A stretch of DNA of 64,000 nucleotides, taken from Solirubrobacteraceae bacterium. Its GTDB lineage: Bacteria; Actinomycetota; Thermoleophilia; Solirubrobacterales; Solirubrobacteraceae. Where the stretch lies: NCBI GenBank assembly GCA_029263125.1, contig JAJCYD010000033.1, positions 1-64,000 of the forward strand, written 5' to 3'. Shown in pieces: positions 42,501 through 50,902 of this stretch. The notes under the pieces were generated by a model. The model saw only the letters and a list, made by a program, of their open reading frames with translations. It did no database searches and was not told the DNA's origin. The translations under genes and the position numbers were made by a program. The number at the start of each line of letters is the position of its first letter. Positions within the stretch are counted from its first letter, which is position 1.

Positions 42501-43307
42501 ATGAACATGAACGAGCTCGCGAAGCATTTCCTGGATCTTCATCGCCGCGGCGATCCGCTGCTGATCCCGAACCCGTGGGACGCCGGGTCGGCGAAGCTGC
42601 TGGCCTCGCTCGGTTTCGAGGCGCTGGCCACCACCAGCAGCGGGTTTGCCGCCGCGCTGGGACGGGTCGACAACTCGGTCACTCGCGACGAGGCGCTCGG
42701 CCACTCGGCTGCGATCGTCGCGGCTACCTCGCTGCCGGTGTCCGCTGATCTGGAGAACGGGTTCGCCGACGATGCCGACGGCGTCGCCGAGACCGTGCGC
42801 GGCGCCGTCGAAGCGGGGCTGGCCGGCTGCTCGATCGAGGACTCGACCGGGCGCGACGACGAACCGCTGTATGCGCTGGAGCATGCCGCCGAACGTATGG
42901 CGGCAGCGGCGCAGGCGGCGGACGGACGGTTGGTGCTGACCGGCCGCGCGGAGAACTTCGTCGTTGGACGAGAGGACCTCACCGACACGATCGCGCGACT
43001 GCAGGCCTATCAGCAGGCCGGCGCGGACGTGCTCTACGCACCGCGGCTGACCCGCATCGAGGACATCCGCTCCGTGGTCGAGTCCGTCGACCGTCCGGTG
43101 AACGTGCTCGCCTGGACCGGGCTGCCCGCGGTCTCCGAGCTTGCCGCAGCCGGCGTGAGCCGTATCTCGGTCGGCGGCTGGTTTGCGTTCTCGGCGCTCG
43201 CCGCGCTCATCGAGGCCGCGACCGAACTGCGCGAGCAAGGGACCTACGGCTACATCGACGCCGCACGAGGCGGTGCGGCGGCCGCGGCCAGAGCATTCGC
43301 AGATTGA
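42501..43307 (+). CDS. Isocitrate lyase/PEP mutase family enzyme
   Basis: 268 residues from ATG 42501 (42507 is an alternative). The TIM-barrel is clear: LLIPNPWDAGSAKLLASLGF, ATTSSGFAAALGR, LPVSADLENGFADDA (metal-binding Asp/Glu), AGCSIEDSTGRDDEPLY, TGRAENFVVG, and ISVGGWFAFSAL. The family forms or breaks C-C or P-C bonds in 2-oxo acids. No KKCGH active-site motif is visible, so it is closer to the oxaloacetate-hydrolase/carboxyphosphonoenolpyruvate-mutase-like group than to isocitrate lyase. Substrate unknown. Confidence 0.88.
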   Translation: MNMNELAKHFLDLHRRGDPLLIPNPWDAGSAKLLASLGFEALATTSSGFAAALGRVDNSVTRDEALGHSAAIVAATSLPVSADLENGFADDADGVAETVRGAVEAGLAGCSIEDSTGRDDEPLYALEHAAERMAAAAQAADGRLVLTGRAENFVVGREDLTDTIARLQAYQQAGADVLYAPRLTRIEDIRSVVESVDRPVNVLAWTGLPAVSELAAAGVSRISVGGWFAFSALAALIEAATELREQGTYGYIDAARGGAAAAARAFAD

Positions 43308-43475
43308 GGCTGGCAGGCCACACGGCTCGTCGCGTTCATGCTTCGCGATCATCGCTGACCGCTTGGGGAATGCGCGAGGAGCAGCACCCTCCGAAGCCAG
43401 CGCGGCGCAGCTTCTCCTGGACGTCCGGCGTTCTCGGCGCGCGCTCAATCGTCCAGCGAGGCGTCGGACACGCAG

Positions 43476-43499
43476 CCGCGGCCTTCCACAAGGCCGCGG
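43476..43499. terminator. Bidirectional terminator hairpin
   Basis: CCGCGGCCTT (43476-43485) pairs perfectly with AAGGCCGCGG (43490-43499) across a four-base loop. It lies between the convergent PEP-mutase gene and the DUF1059 gene. Confidence 0.75.
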
Positions 43500-43515
43500 T
43501 GCGCTTGAAGCAAAC

Positions 43516-43740
43516 TCAGGCGGGAAATGGCTCAGGCGCACGCTCGCCTGCGACGTATGCGCTTTCTGGTTCGAGCAAGCTGCGTAGCTGCTCGCGCAGC
43601 TCGGGCGTGTCTTCGTGGCCGTGCGAGGCGGCAGCATGCTGGGCCGCGGCGGCGACTACGTCCTCCTCCGGGCCAATGATCGTCAGCTGGCAGTCGCTGT
43701 CGCTCTCGAAGCGACGGCAGTCAGCTATGAACCGCTTCAA
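43516..43740 (-). CDS. DUF1059 small protein
   Basis: 74 residues from TTG 43740. The start is decided by AAAGGAGGAAAG directly upstream, an almost perfect ribosome site, with the TTG three bases after it. The protein begins MKRFIADCRRFESDSDCQLT and has the pattern of DUF1059: two early Cys, then a helix with His (AAAQHAAASHGHEDTPELRE). Function unknown; the Cys and His could bind a metal. The frame is open further 5' but that sequence is Arg-rich and looks non-coding. Confidence 0.8.
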   Translation of the reverse strand: MKRFIADCRRFESDSDCQLTIIGPEEDVVAAAAQHAAASHGHEDTPELREQLRSLLEPESAYVAGERAPEPFPA

Positions 43741-43946
43741 CTTTCCTCCTTTGACGTCGTCCGAGGCCGATGGTCCCACTGCCGAAGACCCCAAGTCAAC
43801 AGCCGGTCTGGAGCAACCAAGGACACTGTCGTCGAACGTCGCCGCCGGCTTCGGGTGTCCGCGAGCGTCATCCGCGTCTGGGCGGCGCAGTGCATTTTGC
43901 AATGCGAGAATCACGCCGGCCCCACCGCTCGTCTGCCCAGACGCTG

Positions 43947-44210
43947 ATGCTCGCGCCGCGCGCTACGCGGCACGAAGCGAGCTTGAGCCGCGGCGCCGGC
44001 GGCGAGGAGCTCGTCGAGCAGGCGCTGGCAACGCGTTGCCCGAACGTAGCGCTGCTGCATGATCGCCAGGTTCCTGGCTCGCGGGCAAACATCGACCACA
44101 TCGCCGTCGCGGCAACGGGGGTACCTCTACTCTGGGGTCGCACAGGCGCGGTTCGTGAATGCGCTGTCCGGCACTCGCGCTCCGGCGGCCTGCCGATATC
44201 GGTCATCTAG
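43947..44210 (+). pseudogene. Remnant of a NERD-domain protein
   Basis: The frame from ATG 43947 reads GGEELVEQALATRCPNVALL, HDRQVPGSRANIDHIAVAAT and then GV (to 44123). This is the typical first half of the NERD (nuclease-related) domain: GxxGEExV, H-D, and NIDHIAV. The conserved continuation (VIDAKxxxG) is missing; what follows reads PLLWGRTGAVREC, consistent with a frameshift and truncation. NERD proteins occur near defence and recombination genes. A stop closes the frame at 44210, four bases into the convergent ATPase gene. Confidence 0.6.
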
Positions 44211-45364
44211 TTTCGGCGCAGGAACTCGTCAAAGAGAGGTACCGTGAAGGCGGTGTCGCCGTGTGCTGGGCTGTAGATCATGCCCTTGGAGATGAGTCCC
44301 GAGCGCCGGGGAGCGACCGTTTCGACGCGGACGCCCAGCTGACCCGCGATGTCGCCGGAACGATGGGGCCCGGCGCCGAGGTCGGCCATCGCCTTGAGGT
44401 AGAGCTTTTCTGCGGGCGTTAGGCGGTCCATCCGCACCAGGAAGAAGTTCTCGTCGAGTTTGTTGCGAACGAGTGGCTCAGCGCGGTTGACTGCGTCGAC
44501 GTCGATCGGAGAAGCTTGTGTGACGTTCCAGACCTCATAGCCCCATTCCTGGAGGAAGTACGGATATCCGTGGGTGTGGCGAATGAGAAGATCGAGCGCT
44601 TGGCGGGTGTACTTCACGCCGGCATCCAGTACCGGCAGCCTGAGCACGTCGCGGGCTTCGTCATCCCCGAGGGATCCGACGTGCGGAAACCGGAACAATC
44701 GCTCTGCGTAGGACTTGGCGCTACCGGTCAATCCCGGTAGCTGCGGTAGGCCGGCTCCGACGAGGACGATCGGCAAGTTGAGTTGCACTGTCCGGTGAAT
44801 GGCGGCAATCACGGCTGCGAGCTCGGCGGCCGTGAGGTACTGCACCTCGTCGATCGCAAGGACGATCCCGGTCTCGCGATCACGGGCGGCTTCTCCGCAA
44901 GCAACGAGAAGATCGGTGAGATCTTCGGACAGGTCGCCGGAATCGGCCGACCCTGTGAGCGGATCGACTCCCAATGAGATCGACGAGCCGTCTGGCAACG
45001 TATAGGTAAAGGAACGCAGCACGCCGAGAGCTCGACCGACCGCGCGTGAGCGTTTCCCTGCCGTATCGAGCGCAATGAGGATCTTGCGAAGGCGTCTCGC
45101 GAGGAGGGTCGCGATGTCACCTGTTTCCGGAGCTTCGACGTAGCCGACTTGCATCCCCTTGGCCTCGGCCAGGTCGACGAAGCGATTCAGCAGGACAGTC
45201 TTGCCCACGCCTCGCAGGCCAATTGGCATGACGCTCTGTCCCGGACGCCCTCCAAGCGCCCTGCCCACCGTGACTTCGAAGCGGGCCAGCAGCCCATCAC
45301 GACCGACCAGAGCCGGCGGCGGGCTACCGGCACCGGGACGAAAGGGGTTCTCAAGCTCGTCCAT
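44207..45364 (-). CDS. Stand-alone AAA ATPase (AAA_16/ATPase_2 type)
   Basis: 385 residues from ATG 45364, eight bases after TAAGGT (45373-45378, minus strand). Walker A is GLRGVGKT and Walker B is IVLAIDEVQ, followed by a sensor region (IVLVGAGLPQLPGL). The C-terminal 100 residues form a winged helix (MADLGAGPHRSGDIAGQLGV). Such single ATPases are frequent in actinobacterial accessory regions and resemble the STAND/AAA defence type. No partner gene is adjacent besides the NERD remnant. The function is unknown. Confidence 0.82.
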   Translation of the reverse strand: MDELENPFRPGAGSPPPALVGRDGLLARFEVTVGRALGGRPGQSVMPIGLRGVGKTVLLNRFVDLAEAKGMQVGYVEAPETGDIATLLARRLRKILIALDTAGKRSRAVGRALGVLRSFTYTLPDGSSISLGVDPLTGSADSGDLSEDLTDLLVACGEAARDRETGIVLAIDEVQYLTAAELAAVIAAIHRTVQLNLPIVLVGAGLPQLPGLTGSAKSYAERLFRFPHVGSLGDDEARDVLRLPVLDAGVKYTRQALDLLIRHTHGYPYFLQEWGYEVWNVTQASPIDVDAVNRAEPLVRNKLDENFFLVRMDRLTPAEKLYLKAMADLGAGPHRSGDIAGQLGVRVETVAPRRSGLISKGMIYSPAHGDTAFTVPLFDEFLRRN

Positions 45365-45523
45365 GTTGGCGCACCTTAGCAAGCTTATGCGCTACAACGA
45401 TAAGATCCCAAAGCTTGATATGGATGACCCAAGCCCCACAGCCCAGCTACGTTCGGGACCGGCGCGTCCACTTTCGGAACTCGATTCAGTAACGGCCGGC
45501 GAGCGAGCGGCGAGCGGCGGCGA

Positions 45524-45596
45524 TGGAGCTAAGGGGACTCGAACCCCTGACCTCCTGGGTGCGATCCAGGCGCTCTCCCAACTGAGCTATAGCCCC
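45524..45596 (-). tRNA. tRNA-Ala (CGC anticodon)
   Basis: The 73-base minus-strand sequence folds as a full cloverleaf: acceptor GGGGCTA/TAGCTCC, anticodon stem CCTGG/CCAGG with loop ATCGCAC, and T-loop TTCGAGT. The anticodon is CGC, which reads GCG. G3-U70 in the acceptor stem is the alanine identity element. CCA is not encoded. The 3' end (45524) faces the accessory block to the left. Confidence 0.97.
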
Positions 45597-45674
45597 GAGA
45601 CCGGCACAGTGTAGCCGCCTGCCTGGGCGCAGAGCTACGGGAATGAGGGCAACACGCCGATACGCTCCGGACAG

Positions 45675-47540
45675 GTGAGCTTTCGCAATCGTCTGGGGCT
45701 GTTCTTCGTCCTGATCGTGATCGTGCCCATGATGGCCGTCGCGGTGTTGCTGTTCGGCCTCGTCGGCGAGAGCGAGAACTCGATGAGCCAAGCGGATGCG
45801 GGTGCGCGTCAGGAGGTCGCCCAGAACCTGCTGACCTCGCGCCAAGACGCGGCGCAGGAGGCGCTCAAGGCCGTCAAGGCCGCCGATGGCGGCGCCCTGC
45901 TCGACGAGGACGGCGATCGCGCCCGCGCGCGCGCGAAGAAGCTTGTGGAGGCACGTGGCATCGAGCGGCTTGTCGTTACGACCGGTGACAAGGTCACGCT
46001 CGCCGTCGGCGACAAGACGGCGATCGCGCCGGCCTTCCTGAAGCTCGACTCGACGACCGGCACGGACGGCGAGCTCGGCCTGTCGCTGATCGACGCCGAC
46101 ACCTACGCCGGCCAGGTCAAGCAGCTCACCGGCATGGACGTCGTCGTACGAAACGGCGGCAAGGTGCTCGCCAGCACGTTCTCCGACGCGCTCACCAAGA
46201 CGATCGACGCCGGCGCGCAGGGCAGCGTCGACCTCGAGGGCGACAGCTACCAGCTCGACGCGCTGCAGGTCAGCGCCTTCCCCGGACAAAAGATCAGCGT
46301 CACGACGCTCAGCCGGCCGCGGGCCTCCTCGGGCGACGTTCGCGACGGGCGCATCGTCATCGGCGCGATCCTGGCTGGCTTCCTGCTCCTCGCAATCGTC
46401 TGCGCGGTGCTCGTCTCGCGCTCGCTGCAGCAGCAGCTCTCGGGCTTCCTGCAGGCCGCCCGCCGGCTTGCCGGCGGCGACTTCTCCGCGCAGGTGCAGA
46501 CCGTCGGCAAGGACGAGTTCGCCGGCCTCGGCGAGGAGTTCAACAAGATGTCCGAGGAGCTCGAGCGCCGCCTCGTCGAGCTGTCGCAGGAACGACAGCG
46601 CGTGCAGTACTCGATGCGCCGCCTGGGCGAGGCGCTAGCGTCCAAGCTTGACCGCGACGCACTGCTGGAGATCGTCGTGAGGACCGCGGTCGACGGCGTC
46701 GCCGCCGACGCGGGACGCGCCTACGTCAGAGGCCCCGACCGCGTCACCCTTCAGGAGCGCGCCAGCGCGGGCAACATGAATGGCCTCGAGACGGCGGTGC
46801 GTTCGGTCGAGGCCGATGCGATGAGCTCCGGCGGACCCCGCGAAATGTCCTCCGGCGACACGAGCGCGATGGCGCACCCGCTGCCCTCGACCGATGGGAC
46901 CCTCGGCGCCGCCGGCGTCGTCTCCGTCGCGCGCACCGGCCGCACGTTCACCCAGAGCGAACGCGAGCTCTTCCACTACCTGGCCAGCCAGGCGGGCCGC
47001 TCGATGGAGAACGTCGACCGTCACGAGACCGCGACGCGCGAGTCGGTCACCGACGACCTCACCGGGCTCTCCAACCGCCGCGCGTTCGACGACGCGATCT
47101 CCAGTGAGGTCGAGCGCGCCAAGCGCTTCGGCACGACGCTCGGGCTCGTGCTGATCGACCTCGACGACTTCAAGCACGTCAACGACACCTACGGCCATCC
47201 CCAGGGCGACGTCGTCCTGCGCGAGGTTGCCCGCGTGCTGCGCGACAGCTCGCGCGAGATCGATCACGCCGCCCGCTACGGCGGGGAGGAGCTCGCGCTC
47301 GTGTTGCCCGGAACGGACATCGACGGCGCCGTGAACTTCGCCGAACGCGTGCGCGAGCGCATCCAGACGCTGCGCATCCCGCGCCTGGACGGCGCGGGCG
47401 ACATCCAGATCACGGCGAGCTGTGGGGTGGCGGCCGTGCCGCAGACGCCGGCCGATCACAGCGCGCTCCTCGCCGCCGCCGACGGGGCGCTCTACCAGGC
47501 CAAGCGCAGCGGAAAGAACAAGTCCGTGCGCGCTAGGTAG
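45675..47540 (+). CDS. Membrane diguanylate cyclase (sensor-HAMP-GAF-GGDEF)
   Basis: 621 residues from GTG 45675, eight bases after TACGCT (45661-45666). Membrane helices at about 8-28 and 228-255 bracket an outer sensor region, followed by a HAMP domain (SLQQQLSGFLQAARRLAGGD). A GAF-like domain lies at about 330-450. The GGDEF domain at 460-615 has DDLTGLSNRR, LVLIDLDDFKHVNDTYGH and RYGGEELALVL. The active site is GGEEL rather than GGEEF. It should make cyclic-di-GMP in response to an external cue. No inhibitory I-site RxxD is seen in the usual position. Confidence 0.9.
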   Translation: MSFRNRLGLFFVLIVIVPMMAVAVLLFGLVGESENSMSQADAGARQEVAQNLLTSRQDAAQEALKAVKAADGGALLDEDGDRARARAKKLVEARGIERLVVTTGDKVTLAVGDKTAIAPAFLKLDSTTGTDGELGLSLIDADTYAGQVKQLTGMDVVVRNGGKVLASTFSDALTKTIDAGAQGSVDLEGDSYQLDALQVSAFPGQKISVTTLSRPRASSGDVRDGRIVIGAILAGFLLLAIVCAVLVSRSLQQQLSGFLQAARRLAGGDFSAQVQTVGKDEFAGLGEEFNKMSEELERRLVELSQERQRVQYSMRRLGEALASKLDRDALLEIVVRTAVDGVAADAGRAYVRGPDRVTLQERASAGNMNGLETAVRSVEADAMSSGGPREMSSGDTSAMAHPLPSTDGTLGAAGVVSVARTGRTFTQSERELFHYLASQAGRSMENVDRHETATRESVTDDLTGLSNRRAFDDAISSEVERAKRFGTTLGLVLIDLDDFKHVNDTYGHPQGDVVLREVARVLRDSSREIDHAARYGGEELALVLPGTDIDGAVNFAERVRERIQTLRIPRLDGAGDIQITASCGVAAVPQTPADHSALLAAADGALYQAKRSGKNKSVRAR

Positions 47541-47552
47541 GCTCTGTCGAAG

Positions 47553-48500
47553 ATGGGACTGCTGGACGAAGCCATCCGCGAGCATCTCGAGCTCAAGCGG
47601 CGTCGTGGAGCCGACGCCGGTGAGGTTTCGCGCGAGGAGAGCGAGGCTCTCGCACCGATCCGGCGCTCGGACGACGGCGCCCCCGAGATCTCCCCTGCCG
47701 AGCCGCCCCGCGACGAGCACGACGCACCGCGGCCCCCGCCCCCGCAGCCGCCGCGCGATGAGCCGCTGCCCGCCTGGGCGCAGGAGGCCGCGCCCCCCGC
47801 GCCGGCCCCCGCCGCGGAGGACTCCGCGGCCGCCGAGTCCCATCCTCCGATCGCGCCGCCGGCGTTCTACAACGAGCCGACCAGGTCGCAGGCAGCCTTC
47901 GAGCCGCTTCTGCCGCGCTCGCTCACGTCCCCGCCGGCGTCGTCTGCACCGCCGGAGGAGCCGCGCTACGACGAGCCGCAGTTCGACGAGCCGCAGTTCG
48001 ACGAGCCGCAGTTCGACGAGCCGCTGGCGTCCGAGCCGGTCGACGAGCCCGAGCCTGAGCGCGCGAAGTCCCGGTTCGGCGGTGGGCTGTCGCGGCTGCG
48101 CCCGCGCCGGCAGCGCAAGGGGGACCCGCCGCCCGGCGATGCGGACGACACGCCGCCGGACTCGGCGAGCCCGATGTCGCAGATCGAGTCGTTTCACGAT
48201 CGCACGGCTGCGCACGACGCGCCGCCGCCCGCGCCCCCGGTGTTCGAGGACCGGCCGCCCGCACCCCCACCCGCGGGCCACGAGCCTCCGGATGCCGCGT
48301 ACGAACCGCCACGACCGGCCTACCAGCCCCCACCACCCCCGCCTCCGCCCCCGGCCACGGCCGACGACGGCTTCCCGCCGCCGACCGACGAGCCCGAGGA
48401 TCCACTCGAGGAGACCCCCGAGTTCCTCGAGGAAACGCCCGACCACGATCGCCTGTGGTTCGAGCAGCGCCCACCGCGCGACTTCGACTTCGACAAGTAG
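47553..48500 (+). CDS. Proline/glutamate-rich cytosolic protein
   Basis: 315 residues from ATG 47553; TAGGCT (47538-47543) is nine bases upstream. The first 25 residues (MGLLDEAIREHLELKRRRGA) form a helix; the rest is disordered and rich in Pro, Glu and Asp, with three tandem PQFDE units near 145-165. No signal peptide or membrane helix. It lies between the diguanylate cyclase and phzF with 12 and 1 base gaps. Similar low-complexity proteins seem common in this group; function unknown. The last residues FDFDK are conserved in style only. Confidence 0.7.
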   Translation: MGLLDEAIREHLELKRRRGADAGEVSREESEALAPIRRSDDGAPEISPAEPPRDEHDAPRPPPPQPPRDEPLPAWAQEAAPPAPAPAAEDSAAAESHPPIAPPAFYNEPTRSQAAFEPLLPRSLTSPPASSAPPEEPRYDEPQFDEPQFDEPQFDEPLASEPVDEPEPERAKSRFGGGLSRLRPRRQRKGDPPPGDADDTPPDSASPMSQIESFHDRTAAHDAPPPAPPVFEDRPPAPPPAGHEPPDAAYEPPRPAYQPPPPPPPPPATADDGFPPPTDEPEDPLEETPEFLEETPDHDRLWFEQRPPRDFDFDK

Positions 48501-48501
48501 G

Positions 48502-49356
48502 TTGCGTCACCCGGTCACGTGGCTCGACGTCTTCACGTCAACGCCACTCATGGGCAATCAGCTCGCCGTCATCCACGACGCCGACGAGCTGCCGGACGAG
48601 ACGATGCGTGCGTACGCGCGCGAGACGCGGTTGTCGGAGACGACCTTCGTGCAGACCGCGACCAAGCCCGAGGCCGACTACGCCAACAGGATCTGGACGA
48701 TGTCCGGCGAGATCCGCTTCGCCGGGCACCCCTCGCTCGGCACCGCGGTCGCCGTCGCACGGGCGCGCGGGGACGACCACGCGACCTATGTCCAGCAGAC
48801 ACACGCCGGCCAGCAGCCGATCGAGGTGCGCGTGGACGGCGACCGCGCGCGAGCGTCGATGCTCCAGGAGCCGCCGCACTTCGGGGCGGAGGCTTCGCGC
48901 GCCCACGTCATGTCCGCCGCAGGGGTGAGCGAGCGCGACGCGCATCCCGGCCTGCCACCGCAGGTCGTGTGGACCGGGATGGCGAACCTCATCGCGCCGC
49001 TGCGCGACCGCGCGGCGCTGGAGCTCGTGGCCCCGACGGTCATCGCGCTGCGCAACCTGCTCGTGCCGCTGGACGCGCTCGTGCTCTACCTCGTGGCCGT
49101 CGATCCCGACGAGGGCACGGCGTTCGCGCGCGGCTTCTTTCTCGGCCCCGAAGCGATCATCGAGGATCCCGCCACGGGCTCGGCGGCCGGCCCGTTGCTT
49201 GCCTACCTGCGCGAGCGCGCCGGGACCCGCTCGCTGACCGTCCGCCAGGGCGATGAGATCTCTCGCCCCAGCCGCATCGACTGCACGTGGGCCGATGACC
49301 GCCCGCGCGTGGCGGGCGACGTCGTCATCGTCGGCGACGGCCACGTCTCGATCTGA
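48502..49356 (+). CDS. PhzF-family isomerase/epimerase-like protein
   Basis: 284 residues from TTG 48502, right after the preceding TAG. The two-fold PhzF barrel is clear: WLDVFTSTPLMGNQLAVI, RLSETTFVQ (catalytic Glu in LSET), IRFAGHPSLGTAVAVA, and EDPATGSAAGPLLAYL. Related proteins isomerise DHHA in phenazine synthesis or act on other small molecules. No phenazine genes are present, so the substrate is unknown. Length is normal. Confidence 0.92.
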   Translation: MRHPVTWLDVFTSTPLMGNQLAVIHDADELPDETMRAYARETRLSETTFVQTATKPEADYANRIWTMSGEIRFAGHPSLGTAVAVARARGDDHATYVQQTHAGQQPIEVRVDGDRARASMLQEPPHFGAEASRAHVMSAAGVSERDAHPGLPPQVVWTGMANLIAPLRDRAALELVAPTVIALRNLLVPLDALVLYLVAVDPDEGTAFARGFFLGPEAIIEDPATGSAAGPLLAYLRERAGTRSLTVRQGDEISRPSRIDCTWADDRPRVAGDVVIVGDGHVSI

Positions 49357-49416
49357 CCGGCTCCGCTCGCGGTCCCGCGTGAACCTCGGCGAGGACAGCT
49401 TGGCGATGACCATCCG

Positions 49417-50856
49417 ATGACCACGCGCGTGCTCGTGTGCGTCTGCGCGACCGCGGTGGCGCTGGCCGCGCTGTCGCTGGCCCTTCCCTACGAGCTCGTC
49501 TACGACGCCTGGGCGTGGCTCGTCTGGGGTCGCGAGCTCACCACGTTCGCGCTCGACACCTCGCTGGGACCGTCCTTCAAGCCGCTGCCCGTCCTCGTAG
49601 CGGCGCCGCTGTCGCTGGCGGGCGATCTGGCTCCCGAGCTGTGGCTCGTGATCGTTCGAGCATCGTGGCTGCTGGCACCGGTGCTCGCGGGCGCGCTGGC
49701 CTACCGCCTGACCGCGGGTCATGGCCGCCCCCTGCGGGCCGTCGCCGCGGGATTCGCCGCGCTGTCGCTGATCCTGCTGCACGACGACGTCACGCCATGG
49801 ACGCGTCAGGGCGCGGCCGGGATGTCCGATCCGCCGCTCGTCGCGCTCGTCCTCGGGTCGGTGATCGCGGCGCTGCACGGACGCCCGCGCCTCGCCCTCG
49901 GACTCGCCACGGCGGCCGCACTCGTGCGCCCGGAGGCGTGGCCGCTGCTCGCCGCCTACGGGTTGTGGTGCTGGCGCGCGGTCCCGGCGGCGCGGCCGTG
50001 GCTGGCGGCGATCGCCGCCGCTGTGCCGGCGCTGTGGTTCGGGCCTGATCTGCTGGGCTCCGGGTCGACGGGAGCGAGCGGCCGAGCGCTCGGGCGCGAG
50101 GGCGCCGACACGGGGATCGACGCGATCCTCGGGGTCCTGTGGCGCGCGGCGCTGATGCCGCTCGTCGTGGCCTGGCCGCTGGCGGCGTTCGCCGCCGCGA
50201 GGCGCGGAGGGACCGATCGCACGCTTCGGATTCTGGGAGCCGGGGCGCTGGCATGGATCGCGATCGTCGTCGCGATGGCCGCCGCCGGCTTCCCGGGGCT
50301 GCCGCGCTTCATGGCTCCCGCGATCGCGGTCCTCGGCGTCCTGGGCGGCGTCGGCCTGGCGCGGTTGCTGGCGCCGCGACGCCGCTTCGCCGCGCGCGCC
50401 GGCATCGCGCTGGTCTGCGTCGCGCTGCTCGCGCAGATCGCGCTGCGAGCCGGCCGGCTGCATGGCGACATGACGTCCTCGGCGCGCATCGCGCGCTCGC
50501 ACGAGCGCGTGCGCCATCTCGCCGGCGAGATCGGCGCCGCGGCGCTGCTGCGCTGTGGACGCCTGGCGACGAGCGACGTCCTGGTGCGCACCGAGCTTGC
50601 CTGGGAGCTCGATGTCGCGCTGTCGCGGGTCGTGAGCTTCGGTGAGCCGTCGTCGCGGTCAGGGGCGTTCGTGGTCGGTCCGCGGGCCACGCCGCTGGTC
50701 ATCTCCTTCATGCGTGGCCATGGCACGCTGCTGGGGACGCGCGAGGAATGGAGCATCTACTCGATCGGCTGCCCACGCGTCGCGGGGAGCTTCGCCTCGG
50801 TGCTCCGGCGACCGCTGGGCATGATCGCGACACTGCCGCCGGTCGGGCAGCCATGA
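49417..50856 (+). CDS. Polytopic membrane protein, possible GT39/GT-C-type
   Basis: 479 residues from ATG 49417. About 9-11 membrane segments through residue 365, then a soluble C-terminal domain of about 110 residues. Early loop ELVYDAWAWLVWGREL contains an Asp after the first helix, as in GT-C mannosyltransferases that use polyprenyl-sugar donors. It belongs to the second glycan cluster and precedes the oxidoreductase gene. The assignment is tentative. Confidence 0.6.
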   Translation: MTTRVLVCVCATAVALAALSLALPYELVYDAWAWLVWGRELTTFALDTSLGPSFKPLPVLVAAPLSLAGDLAPELWLVIVRASWLLAPVLAGALAYRLTAGHGRPLRAVAAGFAALSLILLHDDVTPWTRQGAAGMSDPPLVALVLGSVIAALHGRPRLALGLATAAALVRPEAWPLLAAYGLWCWRAVPAARPWLAAIAAAVPALWFGPDLLGSGSTGASGRALGREGADTGIDAILGVLWRAALMPLVVAWPLAAFAAARRGGTDRTLRILGAGALAWIAIVVAMAAAGFPGLPRFMAPAIAVLGVLGGVGLARLLAPRRRFAARAGIALVCVALLAQIALRAGRLHGDMTSSARIARSHERVRHLAGEIGAAALLRCGRLATSDVLVRTELAWELDVALSRVVSFGEPSSRSGAFVVGPRATPLVISFMRGHGTLLGTREEWSIYSIGCPRVAGSFASVLRRPLGMIATLPPVGQP

Positions 50857-50902
50857 TGGCGGCGATGCGTCGCTCGTCCCGCTTGACCGCCGGTCCGTGC
50901 CG

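Noticed and set aside
45383-45523. Possible attachment site beside tRNA-Ala
   Set aside because: No integrase and no second copy of the tRNA 3' end found, so no att site can be assigned.
47960-48020. Short tandem DNA repeat of 15 bases
   Set aside because: It encodes PQFDE units of the proline-rich protein, so it is a protein repeat, not a regulatory array.
48538-50517. Long minus-strand frame (659 residues) opposite phzF and the membrane protein
   Set aside because: Opposite two convincing genes and made of Arg/Gln/Gly-rich sequence.
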